Assembly (NCBI GenBank): GCA_002697505.1
Contig: NZWA01000041.1
Coordinates: forward strand, 4,633 to 68,632
Direction of reading: 5' to 3'
DNA from: Flavobacteriales bacterium
GTDB lineage: Bacteria > Bacteroidota > Bacteroidia > Flavobacteriales > BACL11
Length of the DNA stretch: 64,000 nucleotides
A program made the position numbers and the translations under genes. The notes beneath the pieces are model-generated. The model saw only the letters and a program-made list of their open reading frames with translations. It was not told the DNA's origin and searched no databases. This document shows, one piece after another, positions 25,420 through 35,744 of the stretch; position 1 is the first letter of the stretch, and each line of letters opens with the position of its first letter.

Positions 25420-25428
25420 TGAAATTAA

Positions 25429-26070
25429 ATGAGCTACGTATACAGTTATCCAAACATTTTCGTTAATGAGATAAATAGCGGGAATACAGCAAACGACGGT
25501 GAGGGCGATCCTCTAAGAACTGCGTTTTGGAAATTATTTGCGAACGACTCTGGCATTAGTGGTCACTTAGAACATATTAGCGGTTCTGTTGTCACTATAG
25601 GAAACCGCGTGGACGACGCTGGGATAAAAAAAGTTACTCACTATACAACTGGCAACTTAAACTCAGGAGAGTATGCAGACATAAGTTTTACTCAAGGAAC
25701 TAGCGCGTCTAAAAACGGTAAGTTTGAAGTAGACTTAACAGAAAGCCACTACGGCACAGGTACACCTTATTCTAGTCGTTCAGATATATTGTATTCTGGC
25801 GGTGCAGTTTTTCACCCCGGCGGCTTTGGAAACTTTACACAATGGCGGACAGACTTTCCTGTAGATAAAATAGGTAATCCTTTTAACAGCGGCGAACTAG
25901 ATTATACTGTTAGAGTTGTTAACTCTGGAAATGCTAGCAATGCTCAAGCTCCTCTAGTTAGAATCACTAGAACTTCTGACCCTATAAATGAAGCCGTATC
26001 TGGAGCCGACAGAACCGACCAATACGGACAAAGTTATCATAAGCTTCATATTAGATTAACGGAGTACTAA
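25429..26070 (+). CDS. Tail-fibre-like structural protein
   Basis: The protein has 213 residues. The N-terminal NTANDGEGDPLRTAFWK is a motif that recurs at the start of phage tail fibre and attachment proteins. The remaining sequence is beta-type with many Ser, Gly and Asp. It lies one base upstream of the next gene and shares its operon. Confidence 0.6.
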   Translation: MSYVYSYPNIFVNEINSGNTANDGEGDPLRTAFWKLFANDSGISGHLEHISGSVVTIGNRVDDAGIKKVTHYTTGNLNSGEYADISFTQGTSASKNGKFEVDLTESHYGTGTPYSSRSDILYSGGAVFHPGGFGNFTQWRTDFPVDKIGNPFNSGELDYTVRVVNSGNASNAQAPLVRITRTSDPINEAVSGADRTDQYGQSYHKLHIRLTEY

Positions 26071-26071
26071 T

Positions 26072-27796
26072 ATGAGTACATATTATACAGCGCCTGCGAT
26101 ATATAATACTGGTGGCTGGGGCACTCGTGGCGATACTCCTTCTTTTAACCCTACTGGGATAGTTGTCCCTACTGGAGAGACAGGGAAAGCCTTTCTCGCT
26201 GTAAGTAGAGCAGATTACTATTTTGACAGTAAACGCAGATTTAATTTTGAGCTATCTTCTTCTTTTACTCAATTAAAACATACTATACTTCGTAAAGTAA
26301 ATTATGAAATTGACCCTAGTTTTAATCTAATTACTTCTCAAAAACTAAGAAGCTTCAATTACTCTTTTGCACCTAGCAGAATTCAACAAAAAAGTAAAAA
26401 ATCAGAATCTTTTAGTACGTTTAATTTACCTAAGCTTAATTATAGATATAGGAGAGAAGATTATTTTAAAAATTATAGAAACATAGAAGAGATTTATTAT
26501 ATTAGAAGCTCAATTTATAGACCTAGGGCAACAATAAGTATAGAATCTTTAATTAATCAATACAAAGATTTTTTTCAAAGATTTAATACTTACGGAAGAG
26601 TTTCTGCAAGTCTGTTTGGTTCCAAAGTTTTTCGACAAGATTTTTTAAGTAGGCCAGCAGTTGGCGCTTCGTTGTTTGGTAAGAGAAGAGTTTATATAAA
26701 TAACGTTGTTGAATTAAGTCAAGCAAGTTATTTTTCAGGGGATTATAAATTTGAGAAATTTAAAACAAGTATATTACCAAATTTTCATATTTTTCAAAAG
26801 GAAAAATATAATAATACCTTTAAAGCTTTTAATACTTCAGATGTCCAATATTATATTTCTCAGATGGCGTTTAAGCAGAAGGTAGATACTTCTATAAAAC
26901 TTAATCTTTTCGGCAATAAAAACCCTAAAGTAAAAAATCAGATAACGAGTTCTATAAATCAGTTCAGGCAGGCTTTGTCTAAAGGTAGCTCAAATAGATC
27001 TATAAACTCTACCCTTTTTAGAAGAATAAAAGGAAGGCATAGCTTCTCTACAAGTTTGTCAAATATTGACCAATTTAAAAGTTCACTTTATATACCTAAA
27101 TCAACATTAAGGCAAAACTTATCTGAAATTTACGAGATAAAAAAAAGTCTAGCTAAAGTTAAAGGAAGGTTTTCTTTTGAAAAGATAAATTATTACGATA
27201 TAGACAACTCACAAGAAAATTTTACAAAAACTAATAATTTAAATTTATTAAATTACAATACCGACCCCGTAAGAAAAGAAGCTAAAATAAGCAATAATTT
27301 TCCTACGGGACTGCATTTCCCAAAGATAAGATATCAGACGGCAGAGCCTAATTATTCAGTCAAGTCTACAGGCGCTAATAATCAAGATTACGCAACTTCA
27401 GACCCAAACGACCCCAACTATAATTATGGCTACTTAATTTATGAGGGTGTAGGTTATGGTAATTTATTCTCCTACGAACCTGATCAAGATGCAATGTATT
27501 GGGACTATTTTGATTATGACATCAGAAGCGGTATTTTCAATCCTTGTGAGTTTCCAGAAACTGCAGACAGGACTTTGGACCCTGTGCAAATTAGTTCTAG
27601 ATCAAATAAAGGCGACAATCCTTTTTGGTACTTACCAGACCTTTTAACTGTAGATTCTACTATTCATACGGCAGATGGAGCACCGTGTCAGTATATAGCT
27701 CAGGAAAATAGTAGATTTGCAGAAATATTTTTAGAAGATGGACAACTACTTCTCCCAGAAAACTATACCCAAACAGGTCAATTATTTACGGTATGA
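26072..27796 (+). CDS. Structural protein of unusual composition
   Basis: The protein has 574 residues. A middle section (about 55-410) is extraordinarily rich in Phe, Tyr, Arg, Lys, Asn and Ser, with repeated short patterns such as SFSTFNLPKLNYRYRRED and NRSINSTLFRRIKGRHS. The DNA there is very AT-rich. The C-terminal 150 residues are a normal Asp/Pro/Tyr-rich domain. It looks like an elongated repetitive beta element. No family is recognised. Confidence 0.5.
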   Translation: MSTYYTAPAIYNTGGWGTRGDTPSFNPTGIVVPTGETGKAFLAVSRADYYFDSKRRFNFELSSSFTQLKHTILRKVNYEIDPSFNLITSQKLRSFNYSFAPSRIQQKSKKSESFSTFNLPKLNYRYRREDYFKNYRNIEEIYYIRSSIYRPRATISIESLINQYKDFFQRFNTYGRVSASLFGSKVFRQDFLSRPAVGASLFGKRRVYINNVVELSQASYFSGDYKFEKFKTSILPNFHIFQKEKYNNTFKAFNTSDVQYYISQMAFKQKVDTSIKLNLFGNKNPKVKNQITSSINQFRQALSKGSSNRSINSTLFRRIKGRHSFSTSLSNIDQFKSSLYIPKSTLRQNLSEIYEIKKSLAKVKGRFSFEKINYYDIDNSQENFTKTNNLNLLNYNTDPVRKEAKISNNFPTGLHFPKIRYQTAEPNYSVKSTGANNQDYATSDPNDPNYNYGYLIYEGVGYGNLFSYEPDQDAMYWDYFDYDIRSGIFNPCEFPETADRTLDPVQISSRSNKGDNPFWYLPDLLTVDSTIHTADGAPCQYIAQENSRFAEIFLEDGQLLLPENYTQTGQLFTV

Positions 27797-27802
27797 TTAA
27801 AA

Positions 27803-27810
27803 AGTGTAAT
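27803..27810 (+). promoter_or_regulatory. Phage promoter motif AGTGTAAT
   Basis: AGTGTAAT with preceding A run lies 14 bases before the ATG of the first giant fibre. No ribosome site is seen in the gap. Confidence 0.65.
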
Positions 27811-27824
27811 ATATTTAGCTAAGT

Positions 27825-30800
27825 ATGGCCGGTACAAGGATAACACAATTTCCCAGTTTACCATCTGGGAGTTTGGCTTCGGAAGACGTTTTATTAGTAG
27901 TAGACGTCAGTGATACTTTTTATTCTCCTAGCGGCACTAACAAAGCCACCACTGTAGGCGACCTATCAAACTTTTTCAATAGCCAAGACACTTTTATAGG
28001 CTTAGGAGACACTCCCGGATCCTTTGGCAGTGCAGGGCAATCAGTTGTAGTATCTGCAGACGGAAACTCTTTAATATTTTCTGGAGTGACTGGAGTGGGC
28101 GCAGGAGGAGGGGGAGCCACAAGTTTCATAGAACTTACTGACACCGCAGATTCTTTAGGGTCTGAGGGTCAAGTAACCGTAGTTTCTGGAAGTGAGATAG
28201 TATTTTCTGGGATAGGGCATTTAGTTTCTAGAAGCGAACTTTCTAGCTATGTAACCACTTCCCAAACAGGTGATTTTATAACCAGTGATCAGACTGGAGA
28301 TTTTGCAGGAGCAAGGACGACATTCGCTAGTTTAGATGATACTCCAGATTTAATAGGTTCTCCCGGGCAAGTTCTTGTTGTCTCTGATGCAGGTGGTACC
28401 TTGCAATTTTCTGACACCGCAGGAGAAGGAGCTGTAGCTTTTACCGGTCTTAATGATACCCCTTCTGGATTAGGAATAGAAGGGCAGGCTGTTGTTGTTT
28501 CTGGTACTGGGTTAGCTTTTTCTGGAATAACATTAACGAGCACAACTGTCGTATCAGGCACAGGAGCTTTCACCGCTTTTTCACAACTAAATGACACACC
28601 TTCAGTCATACCAGAAAGTCAGCTAGTTATTGGCGGACCCACGGGCAACCTAGTTTTTTCTGGAGTAGAGTCTTTCGTCCTTACTGGAGAAACAGGAAAT
28701 TTTGCAGATACAGCAACATTAGAAAGCTTCACTGAAGGTCTTAACGTAGGTACAGATTCGAGCTTGTCAGGAAGAAAACTTCATGTGGTAGGCGACGTTG
28801 AAATCTCAGGAACAATTTTTCAAAGCGGATCGATATTTGAAGGTGGGGGTGGATCTAGCACTTTTACTGGTCTTTCAGACACTCCTTCTAGCTTGGGTTC
28901 AGCCGGACAGTCAGTCGTCGTTTCCGCTGATGGAAACTCTCTAATATTTTCTGGCATAACTGGAAGTAGCGGCGGAGGCGGAACTACCATTATCTCTGGA
29001 GAAACTACTGCTAACAGTGGAATATTAGGAAACGACTTATTTACTGGCGACGGAGTAAAAACTGGGTTCATGATGACTCGGGCTCCGCTAAACGCTTTTA
29101 GCATAACAGTAGCAGTAAACGGTTTGCTACAAGCACCGGGAACCAACTATGATTTAATAAGCGGTAGAAGTGGGTTATTGTTTCCAGAAGCTCCTTCTAG
29201 CGGCGTAGAAATAGATGTACGTCATTTGGGAGGTTTAGTAGGTCCGTCTGGAGAACAGGGTATACAAGGAGAAGTAGGGGCGATTGGACCAACAGGATCG
29301 ACTGGGCCAACTGGGCCAACCGGGCCGACAGGCCCAACTGGACCAACCGGGCCGACTGGACCAACTGGCCCATCCGGAGCGACAGGCGCAACTGGTCCTA
29401 CAGGGCCAATAGGGCCGTCTGGAGCTACCGGCGAAAGAGGTCCCCAAGGGTCTGGCGTAGTGGGAGCTTTAGCCTCTGACATATTTACTGGCGATGGGTC
29501 GACAGTAAGTTATAATTTAACAAACAGTATAGGTGAAGCTAAGAATATTATAGTAAGCATTAACGGATTGCTACAATCGCCGATAACCAACTATACAATT
29601 AGTGGCTCAGGCTTAACTTTCCCAGAAGCTCCGTCTAGTGGACTAGAGATAGAAGTTCGTCATCTTCAAGGTATACAAGGCCCTACCGGTGCTACCGGTC
29701 CCTCAGGGTCTGGAGGAGCTACTTCTTTTGTCGGTCTTAGCGACACTGTAGGGAGTCTAGGTATAGAAGGTCAAGTACCAGTCGTATCTGGTACAACTTT
29801 AGCGTTCTCAGGAATAACGGCAGGCACTACTTCTTTTGTAGGTCTTAGTGATACTGTAGGGAGCTTAGGCTCAGAAGGTCAAGTGCCAGTTGTGTCCGGC
29901 AGCACTTTGGCATTCTCAGGAATAACAGCAGGGTCAAGTGTGGATCTTTCGGCTGTTGATCAAAATATCGTTCCTGACGCTACAAATACTCGAGACCTAG
30001 GAACAACAGGTAAAAGATGGAGAGACCTTTATTTATCCGGCACTTCTATATACTTAGGCCAACAAGTACTTCAAGAGTCTGGCGGAGCTTTGAAGCTAAG
30101 CAGCGATGACGGATCAACGTTTTCAAATGTTACCACTAAAGCAGTCGCTGATGATGATTATGTCTCAATAGCAAGTTCATCCAGTCAAGCCGTTTACGAT
30201 TTTGATAGTACAGCTAACTTTAATAATACTTCTGCCGCATTTTCGGCTGGGATGTTGAATCCCGCAACTGGCGGAAGACTGGAGCTAGATTTAGCTACCG
30301 GCATGTTTATAGAAGAGTATAGCAATACAAATAATATAGATACAGATAATAGTAGTAGCTATGCAATAGATGGGAAAGCAAAAATAGAACAGCAGTTAAA
30401 TACGGGAGACGGGTCAGACGGAGATGTAACTGTTTCAACATCGGGAACTTACACGATGGATACAGACAGTTTGATAGCGGGAAGAACAGTCGCAGATGCG
30501 GTGGCTTTTAACGCTGATTCATTTACCACTAATACTGTTGTTTTGACCGACACTCCGAGTGGTATTGCCGCGGGGGACGAAGTAATAATTTATTGCGCGC
30601 AAGGTTACGGAACTCATAGTCGAACTTCTGGAAATACTGCGCCGAATAGCAGAAGAGTTAACGTAGGCAATTATGAATTCTTGACAGTAGATTCTGTAGA
30701 TTCTAGTAGCAAGACAATAACTTTTACTACTACTAAGGAAAAATATTACGGAAACGCATCAGGCTCAGATAGTACTATAGGAACAGGAGGCAGTGAAATG

Positions 30801-32624
30801 AAAGTCATTGTCCAACGAGTTCCTCATTACGCGAACTTAACCGTAGGTGAAAGTGCCACTATGACTGCCAGCAAGTGGAACGGCACTAAAGGAGGTTTGA
30901 TGATTTTTAGAGTAGGAGGGACTCTTACAAATAATGGAACTATAGATGCTGGGGGTATTGGGTATAGAGGGGGTTTTGCTGGAGCTGCGTTTAGCGCTAG
31001 GTCTTCAGCTGGAGAAAGTATAATGGGCGGCCCATTTGAGTACAGTTCAGATAGCGTAGCCCGTAACGATGCTGGAGGAGGATCTCATGACTGGAAGGGA
31101 ACAGGCGGAAATCATCACGGGGATGATGAGATGGTAGACAATAACAATCATGGCAATTATTATAATTATACTAATCCTTATGATTATTTGGATTTCTCAG
31201 GGAATGTATTAAGTTCTATAACGGATTACTCAAAATTGCTTTTTGGTTCTGGAGGAGGGCAGTTTAGAAACGGTAACGGTGGAGATGGCGGAGGTATTAT
31301 ATATTTTCATGCTAACGTTTATATTCAAGACGGAACAGCTAACATAAGGTCAAGTTATCATAACGGAGGTCAGAGTAATGGAAGTAATGGCAACAGCGGT
31401 TATGGCGCTGGTGGTGAAATTCAAATTTTTGTAAATTCAGTAACCTTAACAGGGAACTCTTTTTCTGTTTCCGGAGCAAGTTATACAAACAACGGACGTG
31501 TGACTAGATCTAGTTCTGGTAGATTTAGAATGACTTACGTAAGTTTGTCTGGAAGCATCTACTCTGGCACTTACTTTTATTCTAGCCAGATAGCCGGAGC
31601 TTTTTCTGCGAGCGCTATAATACAATCAACTAACGTGCTCTCTAGCGCTGGACAGGTTGATTCAATCAACAGACTTCTAACAACTGTTACTAGTTTGCCC
31701 GGAGGGTCACAAGCTTTAATACAGTTTGCTACGGGAACTGGAGCAGGTTTTTACTGGCAAGATGCAACGGGAGGTTCTGGTTTAAGTACAGCTTTGACAG
31801 CAGGAACAGATACGGTGACGGACCTATCTTCTTTGAATTGGTCTGGTACTAATTTCTATTACAAATTAACTTTAACTGGGAACGGAACTAGCACTCCAGA
31901 GCTAGATACTCTCAAAGTAGATTACGACCCTGATTTGTTTATCGGCACCGAACAAACTTGGACATCGCAAGCTTTAGGAGATGGCACAAAAAGAATTACC
32001 CCGACTTCTTTTACAGCTTTTTGGACAGATGATTCGGACAATATAAAACCAAAATATCAATTACTTGGTTCTGATACGTCTGATTTTTCTTCTATTAACT
32101 ATTATCCGGGAGTTAGCGACTATTATCAAGATGGCGGTACGTATGATATAGACAACGAAACTGCATTTGATTTAACGACAGCCATCACCCAGTATAATAA
32201 ATACTGGAAAGTAAAAGTCTATATTTCAAGTGGCCCCACAGCTGCGGATGCTCCAACAGTAGATAGAGTAAAGTTAAACGCTAATTTAGCAGATGATTTT
32301 GATCAAAAAGGCATTGCAAAAGCATGGGTTAATTTTATAGGAGTAACTGGAGGCGATGCCACTTTAACAGATAGCTTAAACGTAACCAGCGTTAGTAGAA
32401 TATCGACAGGAGTTTATACTGTTAATTTTAGCGGCCATTTTGACGATACTAATTATATGTTTACGGCCGGTGGATATCAAAATGAAGGTGGTTATGCAGT
32501 TATGCCGGTACGTGACGCTACGGGGACTACTTCGGTCTCAGGTTATCAAATAGCAATAGTTTCTGGTCAAAGTAGAATAGATTCAACAGGACAAGGAGTT
32601 TACTTAAGTTTCTTAGGAAGTTAA
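27825..32624 (+). CDS. Giant collagen-like tail fibre 1
   Basis: The protein has 1599 residues. Several SFxxLxDTPxxLGSxGQ beta units fill the first 390 residues. A module with LHVVGDVEISGTIFQSGS lies at about 305-335, and a collagen-like Gly-Pro-Thr tract at about 473-547. A TRDLGTTGKRWRDLYLSG module lies near 720-745, Gly-rich adhesin-like sequence fills about 1030-1210, and the C-terminal domain starts with GIAKAWVNF near 1495. The same C-terminal domain type ends every LamG cassette downstream. A trimeric host-binding fibre is likely. Confidence 0.75.
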   Translation: MAGTRITQFPSLPSGSLASEDVLLVVDVSDTFYSPSGTNKATTVGDLSNFFNSQDTFIGLGDTPGSFGSAGQSVVVSADGNSLIFSGVTGVGAGGGGATSFIELTDTADSLGSEGQVTVVSGSEIVFSGIGHLVSRSELSSYVTTSQTGDFITSDQTGDFAGARTTFASLDDTPDLIGSPGQVLVVSDAGGTLQFSDTAGEGAVAFTGLNDTPSGLGIEGQAVVVSGTGLAFSGITLTSTTVVSGTGAFTAFSQLNDTPSVIPESQLVIGGPTGNLVFSGVESFVLTGETGNFADTATLESFTEGLNVGTDSSLSGRKLHVVGDVEISGTIFQSGSIFEGGGGSSTFTGLSDTPSSLGSAGQSVVVSADGNSLIFSGITGSSGGGGTTIISGETTANSGILGNDLFTGDGVKTGFMMTRAPLNAFSITVAVNGLLQAPGTNYDLISGRSGLLFPEAPSSGVEIDVRHLGGLVGPSGEQGIQGEVGAIGPTGSTGPTGPTGPTGPTGPTGPTGPTGPSGATGATGPTGPIGPSGATGERGPQGSGVVGALASDIFTGDGSTVSYNLTNSIGEAKNIIVSINGLLQSPITNYTISGSGLTFPEAPSSGLEIEVRHLQGIQGPTGATGPSGSGGATSFVGLSDTVGSLGIEGQVPVVSGTTLAFSGITAGTTSFVGLSDTVGSLGSEGQVPVVSGSTLAFSGITAGSSVDLSAVDQNIVPDATNTRDLGTTGKRWRDLYLSGTSIYLGQQVLQESGGALKLSSDDGSTFSNVTTKAVADDDYVSIASSSSQAVYDFDSTANFNNTSAAFSAGMLNPATGGRLELDLATGMFIEEYSNTNNIDTDNSSSYAIDGKAKIEQQLNTGDGSDGDVTVSTSGTYTMDTDSLIAGRTVADAVAFNADSFTTNTVVLTDTPSGIAAGDEVIIYCAQGYGTHSRTSGNTAPNSRRVNVGNYEFLTVDSVDSSSKTITFTTTKEKYYGNASGSDSTIGTGGSEMKVIVQRVPHYANLTVGESATMTASKWNGTKGGLMIFRVGGTLTNNGTIDAGGIGYRGGFAGAAFSARSSAGESIMGGPFEYSSDSVARNDAGGGSHDWKGTGGNHHGDDEMVDNNNHGNYYNYTNPYDYLDFSGNVLSSITDYSKLLFGSGGGQFRNGNGGDGGGIIYFHANVYIQDGTANIRSSYHNGGQSNGSNGNSGYGAGGEIQIFVNSVTLTGNSFSVSGASYTNNGRVTRSSSGRFRMTYVSLSGSIYSGTYFYSSQIAGAFSASAIIQSTNVLSSAGQVDSINRLLTTVTSLPGGSQALIQFATGTGAGFYWQDATGGSGLSTALTAGTDTVTDLSSLNWSGTNFYYKLTLTGNGTSTPELDTLKVDYDPDLFIGTEQTWTSQALGDGTKRITPTSFTAFWTDDSDNIKPKYQLLGSDTSDFSSINYYPGVSDYYQDGGTYDIDNETAFDLTTAITQYNKYWKVKVYISSGPTAADAPTVDRVKLNANLADDFDQKGIAKAWVNFIGVTGGDATLTDSLNVTSVSRISTGVYTVNFSGHFDDTNYMFTAGGYQNEGGYAVMPVRDATGTTSVSGYQIAIVSGQSRIDSTGQGVYLSFLGS
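29241..29464 (+). repeat. Collagen-like GPT repeat tract
   Basis: Tandem 9-base units mostly encode Gly-Pro-Thr, with Gly-Ala-Thr and Gly-Pro-Ser interruptions. The repeats favour triple-helix formation in the fibre and could allow length change by slippage. Confidence 0.85.
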
Positions 32625-32625
32625 T

Positions 32626-32633
32626 AGTGTAAT
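32626..32633 (+). promoter_or_regulatory. Phage promoter motif AGTGTAAT
   Basis: AGTGTAAT starts two bases after the preceding stop codon and 13 bases before a GTG start; an AAGGAA site lies in the gap. Confidence 0.6.
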
Positions 32634-32646
32634 AAAGGAATAAGAA

Positions 32647-34662
32647 GTGTCAAATATTAAGAAAATATTACCAAGCTTAGTAGATAGCGGAAATTTTACT
32701 TCCGACCTAGTTCCTGATGGTAGCGGCACTAGAGACTTAGGTAGCTCTGCTAAACCATGGAAGGATTTATATGTAACTTCGGGCACGATCAACATTGGCG
32801 GCGAAACTATTAGTGTTGACGATGATGGCATATCTTTTTCTAGACCTATTAAAGTTAGAGAAGGTGGGCAAACGAGAAGATTAAGAGCAACTAACTCAGA
32901 TTTTATAACTACAGGAGACACTGGCAATTTCGCCGATGTAAGTTCTTTGGAAAGTTTTCCACGGGGTTTAAATGTAGGAACTAGTACAAACTTAGCTAGC
33001 AGAACTTTGCAAGTGGTGGGCGATGTAGAAATCTCTGGCACTATATTTCAGAGTGGTTCTGTGTTTGAAGGCGGTGGTGGCGGAGGCGGAGGAGGAGGAT
33101 CTTCGACTTTTACCGGTTTAAGCGACACTCCTAGTTCATTTACCGCAAATAAATATTTGTCAGTAAATTCAGCAGGCAATGCTATTGAGATGGTAGATGC
33201 TGTTCAGTCTGGTCATCAGTCTGTCGAACAGGGATACTTTACCGGTCTAACTTTAAATGGAACAGGGACTGGGATCCTGCAAAACGCAAGTGGCACAATT
33301 TCTAATTTAGATCTCGCCGATAATAAGTTTGATGTTAGTGTCATAGAGGAAAGAGACAGCACTACCGGAGATGCATATCTTAGTTCGGTGGAGCTGCAGT
33401 GTACTTACGAAACTAATATTAACGATGAGAGTGATAATGCTGTAACAGCCACAGCAGTAGGCTCTGCCGCGAGAAGCACCTCCCAAGCCAAAGAAGGAAG
33501 CGCTAGTTTAGATACAAATGGTGACTACATAACATTTCCATATAGTGCCGACTATACGAAAATGAGTGGTGATTTTACTATAGAAGTATGGTTTTACTAT
33601 CAAGGTGATGAAGGCATGATAGCATCTGCCGGTAACGGATCAAATGGTTGGGGCTTTTACGTAAACACCTCAGGAGACGGCGGAAATCATGGAATAAGGT
33701 GGCAGACTTATGGCAGCCAGAGCATGAACGTTTACCAACGCCTTGGCGGCAGTTTTTCAAGTTCTACTTGGTACCACGCAGCTGTGGTTAGAAGTGGTAA
33801 TAGCGTAAAAGTTTATTTAAATGGTGTTTCTAGTCATGGAGCTTCGTCCATGACTTCTGGTTTGGAAAACGGTAGCAATACTTTGCTCTATGTTGGTACT
33901 TATAGCGGCACGGGACAACAGAATCTACAACGCCTAGATGCATTTTTAGACCTGTTCCGAATTACCACAGCTGCTAGATACACATCTAATTTTACTCCAC
34001 CCACCAGCTTTCAAGGAAATGTAACAGAAGCTAAATATATCGGGCAGATAGGCGGTATAGATGATAGCGATGTAGACTACGGAATACAGAAATTATCTAA
34101 CTCGCAGTTGATGATTAAAAAGTTGTCGAGTAATGATTTTACTCCCGACAGACTTTATGTAAACGTAAATAAATTAGGCGCGCTGGGACAAGGCATAGCT
34201 TTTGATCAGCTTTATACTGGAGATGGCACGACTACTAATTACGCACTTTCAGAGAACGTTTCTAACGCAAGAGATGTACTAGTATCGGTTGAAGGTCTAA
34301 TACAAACGCCGATAACCGACTATACTCTTTTAGGTCAGACGGGAGTTTCGTTTACAACCGGCGTTACAAGTGGTCACGAAATTAGTTTCCGACACTTGGC
34401 TTTAGGGCCTTCAGGCGCAACTGGCCCAGCAGGAGCTTCGGCGAATATTAGTTATCTAACTAACAGATTTACCGGCAACGGAGTTGTTAGTGGTTTTGAA
34501 ATGACGAGATCAATTTCAACTGCAGATCAAATTTTTGTTTTTGTGAACGGATTAGTGCAAGATAGTGGAGAGAACTTTAGCGTTACTAACGGAACAGGGT
34601 TATTTTTCTCCAGCGGAGAAATAGCTAGCGGAGATAAAATCATGGTGAGGCATATATACTAA
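32647..34662 (+). CDS. Tail fibre with LamG domain
   Basis: The protein has 671 residues from a GTG start. It has a TRDLGSSAKPWKDLYV module near 28-45 and the VVGDVEISGTIFQSGSVFEG module near 122-143. A LamG domain spans about 248-452 (SGDFTIEVWFYYQG, STWYHAAVVRSGNSVKVYL). Two copies of a GIAFDQLYTGDGTTTNYAL-type beta domain follow, separated by a short collagen-like GPSGATGPAGAS. It shares its modules with both giant fibres. Its stop overlaps the next ATG (TAATG). Confidence 0.7.
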   Translation: MSNIKKILPSLVDSGNFTSDLVPDGSGTRDLGSSAKPWKDLYVTSGTINIGGETISVDDDGISFSRPIKVREGGQTRRLRATNSDFITTGDTGNFADVSSLESFPRGLNVGTSTNLASRTLQVVGDVEISGTIFQSGSVFEGGGGGGGGGGSSTFTGLSDTPSSFTANKYLSVNSAGNAIEMVDAVQSGHQSVEQGYFTGLTLNGTGTGILQNASGTISNLDLADNKFDVSVIEERDSTTGDAYLSSVELQCTYETNINDESDNAVTATAVGSAARSTSQAKEGSASLDTNGDYITFPYSADYTKMSGDFTIEVWFYYQGDEGMIASAGNGSNGWGFYVNTSGDGGNHGIRWQTYGSQSMNVYQRLGGSFSSSTWYHAAVVRSGNSVKVYLNGVSSHGASSMTSGLENGSNTLLYVGTYSGTGQQNLQRLDAFLDLFRITTAARYTSNFTPPTSFQGNVTEAKYIGQIGGIDDSDVDYGIQKLSNSQLMIKKLSSNDFTPDRLYVNVNKLGALGQGIAFDQLYTGDGTTTNYALSENVSNARDVLVSVEGLIQTPITDYTLLGQTGVSFTTGVTSGHEISFRHLALGPSGATGPAGASANISYLTNRFTGNGVVSGFEMTRSISTADQIFVFVNGLVQDSGENFSVTNGTGLFFSSGEIASGDKIMVRHIY

Positions 34663-35741
34663 TGAAAGAATTTAAACTAGATAAAATTAAAGCCACTGGC
34701 ACGACGCTCGGAGACTTACATTTTCCGAAAGTGAGGTTGTTACTGCCTCTTGATGGGAGCAACGGGGCGACTGCCACGTCTGACTCTAGTAATGATAATA
34801 GAACTATAACTTTTGTAGGTTCTGATAGTGAAATTTCCACAGCACAAAGTAAATTTGGCGAGAGTAGTTTGTCAATAACCGGTGGTAGTAGCAGAATCAC
34901 CACTCCCGGAACTAGTAACCTGAGCGCGACAGGAGATTTTACCATGGAAGTGTGGATTTACAATTCAAGCACTTCGGACTATCCATGCTTAATCACTAAT
35001 GGTGCTTCTTCTAACGAATTAAGTCTATATTTGGCTAGCACAGCCTCTAACCAAATTCTTAGAATGTGGAATAACGGTTCCGTAACTAACTTTTCTACAA
35101 CGCTACCTCAAAATCAGTGGTATCATTTTGCTCTAGTTAGAAGCGGAAGCACTGTAAAGTTATATGTAAACGGCACGGCGGATTCAACTACTAGAAGCGA
35201 CTCGGGGACTTATGGATGGGGCAGCCAAAGCAACTTGCATATAGGGGGCTATCCGACAAGAACGGATTATAATTTTGAAGGTTACCTAGATGATTTTCGC
35301 CTTACGGTTGGAACGGCTCGCTACACAACAAACTTCACCCCACCAACAACCGCTCATTTAACTTCGGCCGGAGACGTTAACAAACACATCGTCGTCAACT
35401 CGGACGCTGATGGGGTAGCGATTGGCACGGGTGGCATTAATCAAGCACGGATTGCTCATGCGTGGTGCAATTGGGACGGCACTCAAGCTGCCGCAAGTAT
35501 GATAGACGGCTCTTATAACATATCAAGTATAACCGACAGCGGCACAGGAGACTATACTCTTAATTTTTCTACAGCAGCGTCAGATGCTAATTTTGCTGCA
35601 ACTTCTTGTGGTATAGGGACTACAAATCAAAGTGATGTGCTTTGCCGCCCTTCGAGCGCATCTGCTATTCGGCATTTCTCTAGACATAATGGATCAGCTT
35701 ACGACAATCCTGATGCAGCAATAATAGTTTTCGGGAATTAA
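34662..35741 (+). CDS. LamG adhesin cassette 1
   Basis: The protein has 359 residues in the common cassette plan: start segment ending in GDLHFPKVRLLLPLDGSNGA, a LamG domain (QSKFGESSLSITGG, QWYHFALVRSGSTVKLYV, YLDDFRLTVGTARYT), the near-invariant VNKHIVVNSDADGVAIGTGG and NQARIAHAW block, and a variable tip ending in VFGN. The variable LamG face and tip probably set receptor specificity. The overlap with the previous fibre suggests a shared transcript. Confidence 0.7.
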   Translation: MKEFKLDKIKATGTTLGDLHFPKVRLLLPLDGSNGATATSDSSNDNRTITFVGSDSEISTAQSKFGESSLSITGGSSRITTPGTSNLSATGDFTMEVWIYNSSTSDYPCLITNGASSNELSLYLASTASNQILRMWNNGSVTNFSTTLPQNQWYHFALVRSGSTVKLYVNGTADSTTRSDSGTYGWGSQSNLHIGGYPTRTDYNFEGYLDDFRLTVGTARYTTNFTPPTTAHLTSAGDVNKHIVVNSDADGVAIGTGGINQARIAHAWCNWDGTQAAASMIDGSYNISSITDSGTGDYTLNFSTAASDANFAATSCGIGTTNQSDVLCRPSSASAIRHFSRHNGSAYDNPDAAIIVFGN

Positions 35742-35744
35742 AAA

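Noticed and set aside
29222..29482. Open frames opposite the collagen-like tracts, also at 37489-37755, 37816-38484 and 38947-39204
   Set aside because: They are mirror images of Gly-Pro-Thr codons and give low-complexity Gly-Pro-Val products with no start context.
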